NCBI RefSeq assembly: GCF_000152705.1
Contig: NZ_CH672413.1
Span: 2,207,978-2,271,977 of the forward strand
Length of the DNA stretch: 64,000 nt
Source: Janibacter sp. HTCC2649
GTDB lineage: Bacteria > Actinomycetota > Actinomycetes > Actinomycetales > Dermatophilaceae
Direction: 5' to 3'
Of the stretch, positions 35,296 to 42,707 are shown one piece after another. A model generated the notes under the pieces. That model saw nothing but the letters and a program-made list of their open reading frames with translations. It did no database searches and had not been told where the DNA came from. Numbering within the stretch: the first letter of the stretch is position 1; each line of letters starts with the position of its first letter. Made by a program: the position numbers and the translations under genes.

Positions 35296-35362
35296 CTCGA
35301 CCTATTGCGCAATCCGTCGGGAGGAGCGCAGCGGGGGACGGCGGATTGCGCAACAAGTCGAG
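35296..35362. repeat. Hairpin with CTCGAC/GTCGAG ends, related in design to 9994 and 11099
   Basis: 21-bp arms with two mismatches (5' CTCGACCTATTGCGCAATCCG; the 3' arm is its near complement) and a GC-rich 25-base loop, between convergent genes. Ends begin CTCGAC as in the two DUF559-flanking hairpins, and the inner part (TTGCGCAA) is itself palindromic. Works as a terminator by position. Confidence 0.65.
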
Positions 35363-35370
35363 GTTGGGCG

Positions 35371-36240
35371 TCAGATCCAGAGGCTGGTGCAGCGGATGTA
35401 GCCGCCGCCCTTGGCGAGCTCGTCGACGTGCGGGGTGATGACCGACAGGCCAGCACTCTCGACGTCGGCCCGCAGCTGCGGTGCGCTGTCGCTCATGACG
35501 ACGGTCGTCCCGGTCGAGACGAGGTTGCACGCGAACGATGCCCGCGCCTCGGCCTCGGAGATCTCGATCTTGTCGACGATGTCGAGGTTGGCGAGCAGTT
35601 CGCGGCTCTCGGGCGTGAAGGCCTCGGGGCAGTAGGCGATGAGGCCCTTGCTCGTCGAATCCGGTTCGCGCAGAACCGAAAGCGTGAGGTCGATGTCGTA
35701 CCAGTAGCTGTCGGGCCACCCGCTCACCACATTGATGACGGGCTGGCCGGCGTCGTCGAGCTGCGGAAGGGTCTGCAACTGGATGCGCTGGAGACCGAAG
35801 TGCTGGGCGGCATACTCCAGGGCTTCTTCGTCCGAGCGGTAGCCGGCGCCGCAGAACACGAGGTCACCACAGATCAGGGCATCGCCCTGCCCGCTGAAGC
35901 GCCACGGCTGCGGCAGGTCGTCGATCTGGTAGCCGAGCTCGGTGAGCTGGGTGCGGGCCCACGCCTCCTCGGTCTGGCGGGAGGGGGGCAGCGTCGCCAT
36001 GAGCGCGCGACCGCCACGAACGAGCGCCCAGTTCGCGGTGTAGACGCCGTCCTGGCTCGTCGGGGGCGCGTCGACGGTGACGATCTCGGCGCCGGCGCGG
36101 TGCAACGCGTCCTTGATGCCGTTGTGCTCGATCTCGGCCTTCGCCGTGTCGACGGTTGCGCCGTCCTCGTAATAGGGGTTGAGCTTGTGATCGTTGCCGA
36201 AGTAGTGCGCCGATGACATGAGCAGCGTCGAGTTGAGCAA
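35371..36240 (-). CDS. Dimethylargininase/arginine-deiminase-superfamily hydrolase
   Basis: 289 residues from TTG 36240, chosen because AGGAGG lies five bases before it; ATG 36219 (MSSAHYF) is the next choice. Pentein-fold enzyme: the catalytic Cys is in the C-terminal GGGYIRCTSLWI, with SYWYDIDLTLSVL and GDALICGDLVFCGAGYRSD matching DDAH-like proteins. Hydrolyses a guanidino compound such as dimethylarginine to citrulline; amidinotransferase activity cannot be excluded. Single gene ended by the hairpin at 35296. Confidence 0.82.
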   Translation of the reverse strand: MLNSTLLMSSAHYFGNDHKLNPYYEDGATVDTAKAEIEHNGIKDALHRAGAEIVTVDAPPTSQDGVYTANWALVRGGRALMATLPPSRQTEEAWARTQLTELGYQIDDLPQPWRFSGQGDALICGDLVFCGAGYRSDEEALEYAAQHFGLQRIQLQTLPQLDDAGQPVINVVSGWPDSYWYDIDLTLSVLREPDSTSKGLIAYCPEAFTPESRELLANLDIVDKIEISEAEARASFACNLVSTGTTVVMSDSAPQLRADVESAGLSVITPHVDELAKGGGYIRCTSLWI

Positions 36241-36345
36241 CGAATCCTCCTGGTTCAAGCGGCCCCAGCCGTTTGGGGCGCAGCCAGTGTGACACTCGGG
36301 CCGGGGCGTTGCCGAATGCTTGTCGAGGGGATGGGTGCACGTGGG

Positions 36346-37143
36346 TCAGGCGGAGGAGTCGAGACGGTCGGGATGCAGCACGAGGTCGCGCAGGATGGCG
36401 GCGAGCTGCCCGGCGTGCGAACCGTCGACGATGCGGTGGTCGGCGGTGGCCACGAGCACGACAACCGGGCGCACGACGACCTCGCCGTCCACGACCACCG
36501 CCTTGTCCTGGACCGCCCCGATTGCAAGGTAGACCGGCGTGCGGGCGAAGGGCAGCGGGGCGAGGAACGCCTCGTCGAGGCCCAGCGAACCCACGTTGGA
36601 GACGAAGGCTGTGCCGAGCGGGAATCCGGGCTGGCCCAGGACCGGCCGCCCCAGACCGCCGGCGACGATGCTGGCGACAGCCAGCGCGGGGCGCACGGCC
36701 CAGCTCGGTGCCCACCGCACGATCCCGGAGGTGCGGCGGTAGGCGACGTCCTCGCCGGCGCGAAGCTGGCTGGCACCCGCGCCCAGCGCTCGGGCGACCT
36801 CCAGCGGACTCAGCTGGTCGATGTCGCGCACCTTGACCGGAGCCAGGTCCGACCCGCCCTCGATGTCGACCGCAAAGCCGACGTCGCAGGTGTCGAGGTC
36901 GAGGCGCCGACCCAGGAGAATCCGGGCTCTGACCTCGGGCACCTGATGGAGCGCTCGCCCGAGTGCCGCCCCGACGACGTGGGTGATCGTCACCCGCTCC
37001 CCCGACTCGGATCGCACCCGATCGACGTAGGCGAGAACCGCGCTCGCATCGAGCTCCATGCGGGTGTAGATCCGCCCGTCGCTCGACGGCCGCCAGCTGG
37101 CCACCGCGATCTTGTTGCGGGTCGAGGTGCGTCGCCTGCTCAT
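36346..37143 (-). CDS. Stand-alone 2-oxoacid-dehydrogenase-type acyltransferase catalytic domain
   Basis: 265 residues matching the CAT-like catalytic core of E2 acyltransferases: the active-site motif DHRIVDGSHAGQL (HxxxDG, about 236-248) and GTAFVSNVGSLGLDEAFLAPL are clear. There is no lipoyl domain and no E3/E1-binding domain, and no pyruvate-dehydrogenase-type genes are nearby. It may acylate a CoA-linked or free substrate, or be structural. ATG 37143 overlaps the SDR gene's stop, so the two form an operon. Confidence 0.8.
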   Translation of the reverse strand: MSRRRTSTRNKIAVASWRPSSDGRIYTRMELDASAVLAYVDRVRSESGERVTITHVVGAALGRALHQVPEVRARILLGRRLDLDTCDVGFAVDIEGGSDLAPVKVRDIDQLSPLEVARALGAGASQLRAGEDVAYRRTSGIVRWAPSWAVRPALAVASIVAGGLGRPVLGQPGFPLGTAFVSNVGSLGLDEAFLAPLPFARTPVYLAIGAVQDKAVVVDGEVVVRPVVVLVATADHRIVDGSHAGQLAAILRDLVLHPDRLDSSA

Positions 37144-37964
37144 GGTGCCGACCGCGTCTCGGGTCGTTGCGTGACTGCACGAGCCGGTATGCCGGAGAGT
37201 GCGATCCGTGCGAGCGCCCGGGGCGCTCCGGTCATCGCCGCGATCGGCGCGGCTCGCCTGGGCAGGCGCAGGTGGGGGCGACCCTGCTCGATGGCGGTCA
37301 CGATCCCTCGAGCGACGTCGTCGGGGTCGAGGTGGGTGAGCAGCCGCGCCCCCAACACTCTGGCGAAGGCAGCATCGCTGGGTCCATGACGACCGATGCG
37401 GTTCATCATCTCGGAGACGACCGGGCCGATCTCGACCGTCAGGGTCCCGACGGGCGTCCCCCGCAGGTCCGCGCGCAGTCCCGAGGTGGCGTGGGTCAGG
37501 CCGGCCTTGCTCCCGCCGTAGACGGCCAGCCCGGGGAAGGTCGCCACCCCCGCCAGCGACGAGATGTTGACGAGGTGTCCGCTGCGCCGGGCGAGCATTC
37601 CGGGGAGCACCTGTCGACAGAGCTCGAGTGGCGCGGTGAGGTTGAGGTCGATGGCGCGACGCAGATCCTGGGCCGTGAGGTCTGTCAGGAACCCCGTGGC
37701 GTCGACACCGGCGTTGTTGACGAGGACGTCGACGGGGCCGTGCCGTGCCTCCACCCGCCCAACGAGGCCGTGCAGCGTCTCCGGGTCGCAGAGATCCGCG
37801 GGGAAGGCCTTGCCACCGGTGGCCTGGCCCAGTGCCTGCAGCGGTTCGAGGGTTCGTGCGACCAGGGTGACCCGGGCTCCCTGGCGAACGAACCGGTGGG
37901 CCAGGGCCACGCCGATCGTCCCGGTCGCGCCGGTGAGGAGGACGTGCGCGCCCGTGATCCGCAT
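37140..37964 (-). CDS. Short-chain dehydrogenase/reductase
   Basis: 274 residues from ATG 37964 (MRITGAHVLL). Classical SDR: cofactor loop TGATGTIG (about 10-17), NNAGV, catalytic Ser in ISSLAG and YGGSK (Tyr/Lys pair), with VARTLEPL suggesting NADP preference. Substrate unknown. GTG 37983 could give seven more residues. Stop overlaps the acyltransferase start by four bases, which links the pair. Confidence 0.87.
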   Translation of the reverse strand: MRITGAHVLLTGATGTIGVALAHRFVRQGARVTLVARTLEPLQALGQATGGKAFPADLCDPETLHGLVGRVEARHGPVDVLVNNAGVDATGFLTDLTAQDLRRAIDLNLTAPLELCRQVLPGMLARRSGHLVNISSLAGVATFPGLAVYGGSKAGLTHATSGLRADLRGTPVGTLTVEIGPVVSEMMNRIGRHGPSDAAFARVLGARLLTHLDPDDVARGIVTAIEQGRPHLRLPRRAAPIAAMTGAPRALARIALSGIPARAVTQRPETRSAP

Positions 37965-37991
37965 CTGCACAGTGTCACTCACGGCCGACGG

Positions 37992-38019
37992 GGGCCCCAC
38001 CGCCACCGAGGTGGGGCCC
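37992..38019. terminator. GC-rich hairpin terminator
   Basis: Perfect 10-bp stem GGGCCCCACC/GGTGGGGCCC with an 8-base loop, located just downstream of the SDR start and 15 bases past nothing else but the aldo-keto reductase stop side; most likely terminates the minus-strand promoter-distal readthrough between the SDR and reductase genes. Confidence 0.5.
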
Positions 38020-38033
38020 GACACCGCCAAGGG

Positions 38034-39044
38034 TCAGGCGACCCGCTTCTGGGGTGCGGTCTCCGCTGTCTTGCCCGGGTCACGCTCGACGACGTCACCG
38101 AGGACATCGTCGATCTGCTTCATGACTGCCGGCTCGAGGCGCACACCCGCAGCCTTGACGTTCTCGTGGACCTGCTCCGGACGCGAGGCCCCGACGAGTG
38201 CGGCGGCGACGTTGTCGTTCTGGAGCACCCAGGCGACGGCGAGCTGGGCCATGGTCAGGCCCGCCTCGTCAGCGATCGGCTTGAGTCCTTGGACGCGGGT
38301 CAGGACGTCGTCGTTCATGAACCGCTTGATCATGTCGGCGCCACCCTTCTCGTCCGTCGCGCGCGAGCCTTCCGGCGGCGCCTGCCCCGGCTGGTACTTG
38401 CCGGTGAGCACGCCCTGAGCGATCGGGCTCCACACGATCTGGCTCACGCCGAGCTCCTGGGACGTGGGCACGACCTCGTCCTCGATGACACGCCACAGCA
38501 TGGAGTACTGCGGCTGGCTCGAGATGAGCTGGAAGCCGAGCTCCTTGCTCAGGGCGACACCCGCGCGAATCTGGTCCGCGGTCCACTCGCTGACGCCGAT
38601 GTAGAGCGCCTTGCCCTGACGGACGATGTCGGCAAACGCCTGCATCGTCTCCTCGAGCGGCGTCTCGGTGTCGTAGCGGTGCGCCTGGTACAGGTCGACG
38701 TAGTCCGTCTGCAGTCGCTGGAGCGACCCGTTGATGGACTCCATGACGTGCTTGCGGGACAGGCCGGTGTCGTTCTTCCCTCCGGGTCCGGTGGGCCAGT
38801 AGACCTTGGTGAAGATCTCGAGGCTCTCGCGGCGTTCGCCCTTGAGCGCCTCGCCGAGGACGGTCTCCGCCTTGGTGTTGGCGTAGACGTCGGCGGTGTC
38901 GAACGTGCTGATGCCAGCCTCGAGTGCGGCGCGCACGCATTGCGTTGCCATGTCGTTCTCGACCTGGGAGCCGTGGGTGAGCCAGTTGCCGTAGGTGATC
39001 TCTGAGATCTTGAGTCCGCTGTTGCCGAGGTATCGGTAGTCCAT
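38034..39044 (-). CDS. Aldo/keto reductase (Kv-beta/AKR6-like)
   Basis: 336 residues from ATG 39044 (MDYRYLGNSGLKISEITYGNW). The AKR tetrad is present: Asp in FDTADVYAN, Tyr within the same motif, Lys in IFTKVYWP and His in LYQAHRYD. NADPH binding is shown by SSQPQYSMLWR and LVGASRPEQVHENV. Most similar in pattern to the potassium-channel beta-subunit-like group. Reduces aldehydes or ketones; substrate unknown. Confidence 0.92.
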   Translation of the reverse strand: MDYRYLGNSGLKISEITYGNWLTHGSQVENDMATQCVRAALEAGISTFDTADVYANTKAETVLGEALKGERRESLEIFTKVYWPTGPGGKNDTGLSRKHVMESINGSLQRLQTDYVDLYQAHRYDTETPLEETMQAFADIVRQGKALYIGVSEWTADQIRAGVALSKELGFQLISSQPQYSMLWRVIEDEVVPTSQELGVSQIVWSPIAQGVLTGKYQPGQAPPEGSRATDEKGGADMIKRFMNDDVLTRVQGLKPIADEAGLTMAQLAVAWVLQNDNVAAALVGASRPEQVHENVKAAGVRLEPAVMKQIDDVLGDVVERDPGKTAETAPQKRVA

Positions 39045-39195
39045 GCACCCAACCGTATGCCGGGTGACCACCGACACTGTGCGTCAGGTGACATTTTCGC
39101 AGGTCAGGTGCCCTCTTTGACCCTTTGGACGGTCCCGCACGCGTAGCGTCGAGGACGGACCCCACCGGGTCCACCCCCTATGCGAAGGAGCACCC

Positions 39196-39639
39196 ATGTC
39201 GGACGACGAGAAGGCCGCCAAGGAACTGGTCGAAACCCTGCGTGACGGCGAGAAAGGCTTCACCGCGGCCGCCGACAAGCTGCGCGACGGCGACCACCCC
39301 GAGTGGGCGACCCTGATGCAGCGCCTGTCCGAGGAACGCGCCGGGTTCCGCCAGGAGATCGTTGCGCTCGGTCACGACTACGGCGACGACGTCGACGAGA
39401 GCGGAACCGCGGCGGCAGCAGTCCACCGCGGTTGGATCGCCCTCAAGGACGCCCTGACCGGCGATGACGCCGGTGGCGTCCTCGGTGCCGCCGCAACCGG
39501 TGAGGACCACGCGGTCTCCGAGTACGAGAAGGCTCTGGAGCAGGACCTCAGCGCTGGCTTCCGTGAGGTCGTCTCGCGCCAGCACCAGGCCGTGGTCGCG
39601 GCCCGTGACGAGGTCAAGGCGCTCCAGGCCGCCGACTGA
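39196..39639 (+). CDS. PA2169-family four-helix-bundle protein (DUF2383)
   Basis: 147 residues, all helical. Ferritin-like DUF2383 pattern: LVETLRDGEKGFTAAADKLRD, RQEIVALGHDYGDD, and GGVLGAAATGEDHAVSEYEKAL with Glu and His positions that could bind metal. Linked to stress tolerance in other bacteria. Good ribosome-binding site (GAAGGAG). Its hairpin terminator at 39662 faces the CsbD gene. Confidence 0.85.
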   Translation: MSDDEKAAKELVETLRDGEKGFTAAADKLRDGDHPEWATLMQRLSEERAGFRQEIVALGHDYGDDVDESGTAAAAVHRGWIALKDALTGDDAGGVLGAAATGEDHAVSEYEKALEQDLSAGFREVVSRQHQAVVAARDEVKALQAAD

Positions 39640-39661
39640 CCGCACCCGCCGGCACAACGAC

Positions 39662-39701
39662 CGTGGCCGGTGCCACCCCCCTGTGGGCGGCACCGGCCAC
39701 G
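39662..39701. terminator. Two-way hairpin terminator
   Basis: Perfect 13-bp arms CGTGGCCGGTGCC and GGCACCGGCCACG with a 14-base loop, between convergent genes ending at 39639 and 39721. Confidence 0.8.
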
Positions 39702-39720
39702 TTCGTTCAACGTGAGGCGG

Positions 39721-39891
39721 TCAGGACAGCTTGTCCTTGATGTTCTCACCGGTCTTCTTCACGGTGGCCTCGGCCTGGTCGGCCTTGCCCTCCGCAACGA
39801 GACGCTCGTTGTTGGTGGCGTCGCCCACGGCCTCCTTGGCCTTGCCGGCGAGGTCCTGAGCGGCGTTCTTCGCCTTGTCTGCGATACCCAT
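39721..39891 (-). CDS. CsbD-family stress protein
   Basis: 56 residues, charged and helical: starts MGIADKAKNAAQDLAGKAKE and contains GDATNNERLVAEGKADQAEA, the CsbD signature. General-stress protein of unknown mechanism. It is the only undamaged member of the adjoining stress cluster. Weak ribosome-binding site. Confidence 0.85.
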   Translation of the reverse strand: MGIADKAKNAAQDLAGKAKEAVGDATNNERLVAEGKADQAEATVKKTGENIKDKLS

Positions 39892-40057
39892 GAGGGATCT
39901 CCGCCAGTCCGTCCGCGCCAGTCAGCGCGACCCGATCAGCATCCAGTGCCGGGACCAGGTCGAGCGACCAGACGATGGACAGTGCGCCGATCGCGAGCAG
40001 GGCGAGGCCCACGAGGGCCGTCACGAAGCGGTCGAAGCGGGTGGTTGCACGAGTCAT
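39746..40057 (-). pseudogene. AmaP-like membrane protein, 3'-truncated
   Basis: ATG 40057 overlaps the end of the DUF6286-like gene (ATGA). The first 45 residues (RFDRFVTALVGLALLAIGALSIVWSLDLVP) resemble the first helix of Asp23 membrane anchors (AmaP). After ALDADRVALTGADG the frame enters the CsbD leader and continues out of context to 39746, so the second helix and cytoplasmic domain are missing. Interpreted as deletion of the 3' part; a genuine 104-residue protein is the less likely alternative. Confidence 0.5.
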
Positions 40058-40547
40058 GACGCACGCCCCAGGGTTGAGACGCGCACGGAGACACGCGGCG
40101 TCGGTTCGAGGTTGACGACGGCGTCACGAACCCGGTCACGCACCTCGGCGCGGACGGTCGCAGTGACGGCCGGGGAGCGATCCAGGCGTGGCTGTCGCCT
40201 CCCAGGCCAAGGTCACGGCGGGGCCTGCGACCGAACGCTCGCAGCAGGAACCACAGGCCGAGCAGGGCCAGGAGCGCGCCCACGACGATGAGCGGAGTCG
40301 ACGGCTCGACACCAGTCGACAAGGCCTCAAGGACGTTGGTCGCCCACGGTTCGCCGGCGGCCCACCCGAGAGTGACGACTGCCTCACGGATGGCTGCGAC
40401 ACCCACGGCGATGAGCACGATGCTGATGGCCAGGGCAGGACCTGTCGCGGGGAGGGAGCCGGTGGGACGAGGCACCTCCGGTGTGGCGAGAGTGGTCCCG
40501 GCCACGGAGCGCGTGTCCTCGTGCTCCGAGATGGCGACGGTGCTCAT
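40054..40547 (-). pseudogene. DUF6286-like membrane protein gene with a frameshift
   Basis: Starts at ATG 40547, overlapping the Asp23 fragment's stop, with MSTVAISEHEDT, two hydrophobic helices (LAISIVLIAVGVAAIREAVV and STPLIVVGALLALLGLWFLLRAF) and RRDLGLGGDSHAW. At about 40183-40190 the frame breaks: in the next frame the sequence reads DRSPAVTATVRAEVRDRV then NLEPTPRVSVRVSTLG and stops in an ATGA overlap with the AmaP-like start, the expected operon arrangement. Loss of one copy of a CTGG tandem would explain the shift. The original frame instead runs on to 39936. Confidence 0.7.
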
Positions 40548-40785
40548 GTCATCCTCCTGTCGGTGGGTTCGAGATGGGTCACGGTGACGTCGACGGCCTC
40601 GACCGTCATCCCGCTGACACGAGCCACGATCGTCGCCACGTCGTCGCGAACTGCGCGAGCGGTCTCGGCCACTGGCTCGGGCCAGGCGAGCCCGACCGAG
40701 ACCACCACGCGCAGGCGGTCACCCGAGCGGCGCAGCTCGACGCCGGGCTTGGAGCGACCGGTCAGCCGCTCGACCGAGCCACCCC
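40544..40785 (-). pseudogene. Asp23/Gls24-family protein, C-terminal fragment
   Basis: The last 75 residues of an Asp23-type protein: SVERLTGRSKPGVELRRSGD, VVVSVGLAWPEPVAETARAV, RDDVATIVARVSGMTVEAV and DVTVTHLEP, ending four bases into the DUF6286-like gene. Upstream of about 40785 the reading frame enters antisense of a sigma-factor fragment, with no start codon or family sequence. The N-terminal part is therefore missing. Confidence 0.65.
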
Positions 40786-40789
40786 GACG

Positions 40790-41101
40790 CACAAGATCGC
40801 CAGCGCCCGCCGCCGCCGCACCGCCGTGCCGGTGGAGGACGCGCGCCTGGACCGCGCCGAGACCGGGTGGCGTTCTGACCCCGAACACGTCGCCTCCAAC
40901 AGCGAGCTGCGCGCCGCACTCGACGCCGCCCTGCGAGGACTGCCCGAACAGCAGCGTCGCGTGTGGGTCCTCATCGAGGTCGAAGGTCTGAGCCAGGCAG
41001 AAGTTGCTCAGGTCCTGCACCTGACACCCGATGCCGTTCGCGGACAGCTGTTCCGCGCACGACGTGGACTTGTGGAGAGGATGCGACAGTGGAGGGCATG
41101 A
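40790..41101 (+). pseudogene. ECF sigma factor, C-terminal (region 4) fragment
   Basis: The reading frame gives HKIASARRRRTAVPVEDARLD, SNSELRAALDAALRGLPEQQRRV, LIEVEGLSQAEVAQVLHLTPDAV, RGQLFRARRGLVERMRQ: an intact sigma-70 region 4 with its helix-turn-helix. Region 2 and any start codon are missing, because upstream of about 40790 the sequence becomes the antisense of the Asp23 fragment. Its stop overlaps the next gene by ATGA. Confidence 0.7.
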
Positions 41102-41594
41102 CCACTCCCCCCGGCCCTGCAGAGCAGGTGCCGGAGCCCGACGTGACGATCGAGGAGGAGACCCTCCTCGCCCGCTCCGCTCGGGCCCTCGCGGCCGAGG
41201 ACCCGAGGGTTTCATCGACCTCAACGCGCGCATTCGTTCCACGGTCCGTGCGACGACGCGCCGGTCGCGACCGGTCCACGCGGTGTTCCCCAGCGCCGGG
41301 AGTGACAGTGCAGACACGCTCGTCGTGCGCGAATGGGTGCTCGTGGGGCAGCTGCGCGAGGTGGTCGTGGGCATTGCGGGCGTCACCCCCACCCAGATCG
41401 TCGTGGGGCTGGATGCCAACCAGTGCGTCTCGGCGCGGGTGCACATCACCGCCACGTATGGCGCGGTGCTCGCCGATGCCGCCGGCACGGTGCGCGATGC
41501 CGTTGGCGCCACCCTGGTCGACCTCCTCGGGTCGGATGCTCTGCCCGAGGACGGAGTGCCCGTTGACGTCGTGATCGACGACATCACTCCCTGA
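41098..41594 (+). pseudogene. Asp23-like protein gene with a one-base frameshift
   Basis: ATG 41098 overlaps the sigma fragment's stop. The first 36 codons read MTTPPGPAEQVPEP, then TIEEETLLARSARALAAEDP. At 41203-41208 (CCGAGG) the frame changes; in the next frame GFIDLNARIRSTVRATTRR, DTLVVREWVLVGQLREVVVG, VRDAVGATLVDLLG and VPVDVVIDDITP follow to 41594, an Asp23-like region. Adding one G (CCGGAGGG) restores a continuous protein of about 165 residues. Confidence 0.65.
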
Positions 41595-41642
41595 CGGCCC
41601 GGCGATCCTCAGGTCGACTCGGCTGCATCGCAGCACGCATCG

Positions 41643-42707
41643 TCAGAGGGTGGACGTGACTTTGGACAGTCCTCGCGGCCGGTCGGGGTCGAGGCCGCGT
41701 GAAAGGGCCAGGCCCAGGGCGAGGCGTTGCAGTGGAACGATCTGGACGATGGGGGTGAGCTCCTCGACAACCGGGGGCACCGGGATGCGCAGGGCCGACT
41801 GCGCACCCAACAGGGCGTCTCCCACCACGCAGGCCTCCGCGCCGTGACGGTCGAGGACGTCCAGCACCGGCCGGAGCAGCCGACCGCCGACGCCACCCGG
41901 CGACACGACGATGACCGGGGTCATGCCGTCGACATGGGCAACCGGGCCATGGAGCAGGTCGGCGCCCGAGAAGGCCGTGGCCGCAACATGGCACGTCTCC
42001 ATGAGCTTGAGCGCGGCCTCGCGAGCGGTGGGGTACGAGAAGCCGCGACCCGTCGTGACGATTCGGGCGGCGTAGCGGTAGCGGTTGACGATGTGGCTGA
42101 CGTCCACGACCGCGGCGCTGGCAACGGCTTCCGGCAGCCCCGCGGCGAGCCGCCCGTCGCGCCCCACCCAGGAGTCGACGAGGAGCCACAGGGCCAGGAG
42201 TTCGGCCGTGTAGGTCTTCGTCGCCGCGACCGACCGCTCCACACCGGCGGCGATGTCGAGGTGCAGCTGGGCAACGCCCGCCAGGTCCGAGGCCGGGGCA
42301 TTGGTCACAGCGAGCGTCAGCGCGCCCGCCTCTCCGGCAGCTGCTGTTGCCGCGACGAGGTCCGGCGAACCACCCGACTGGCTGATCGCCACCCACAGCA
42401 CGCCGCGCAGGTCAGACCGCGCGCCATACCCGGTCACGGTCGACATCGATGCCAGACCGCAGGACAGTCCGAGGACCGTCTCGACGAGGTACTTCGCATA
42501 CAGGGCCGCGTGGTCGCTGCTCCCGCGGGCGGCGAGGAGCACATAGCGGATGTCGTGCTGCCTCACCTCGGCCGTGATCGCGTCAACAGCGCGCCGGGCG
42601 CCGAGCAGGGACTCGACGATGCTGGCCTGCTCGCTGATCTCGGTGCGCATGAGGGACCCCGGCGCGGTCGGTTCGAGGGCGGGCGTGGAGTGCGTCGTGA
42701 TGGTCAT
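41643..42707 (-). CDS. SIS-domain sugar isomerase/deaminase-like protein
   Basis: 354 residues from ATG 42707, preceded by AGGAG. Two SIS domains as in the isomerase half of GlmS: LLAARGSSDHAALYAKYLVE, AISQSGGSPDLVAATAAA, VERSVAATKTYTAELLAL and TTGRGFSYPTAREAALKLMET. The N-terminal tag TPGSLMRTEISEQ is typical of GlmS-like/AgaS-like enzymes acting on amino-sugar phosphates. No glutaminase domain. Last gene of a five-gene run with ATGA overlaps that starts at 47027, so it serves the carbohydrate locus; it suggests an amino sugar or a phosphosugar aldose-ketose step. Confidence 0.85.
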   Translation of the reverse strand: MTITTHSTPALEPTAPGSLMRTEISEQASIVESLLGARRAVDAITAEVRQHDIRYVLLAARGSSDHAALYAKYLVETVLGLSCGLASMSTVTGYGARSDLRGVLWVAISQSGGSPDLVAATAAAGEAGALTLAVTNAPASDLAGVAQLHLDIAAGVERSVAATKTYTAELLALWLLVDSWVGRDGRLAAGLPEAVASAAVVDVSHIVNRYRYAARIVTTGRGFSYPTAREAALKLMETCHVAATAFSGADLLHGPVAHVDGMTPVIVVSPGGVGGRLLRPVLDVLDRHGAEACVVGDALLGAQSALRIPVPPVVEELTPIVQIVPLQRLALGLALSRGLDPDRPRGLSKVTSTL

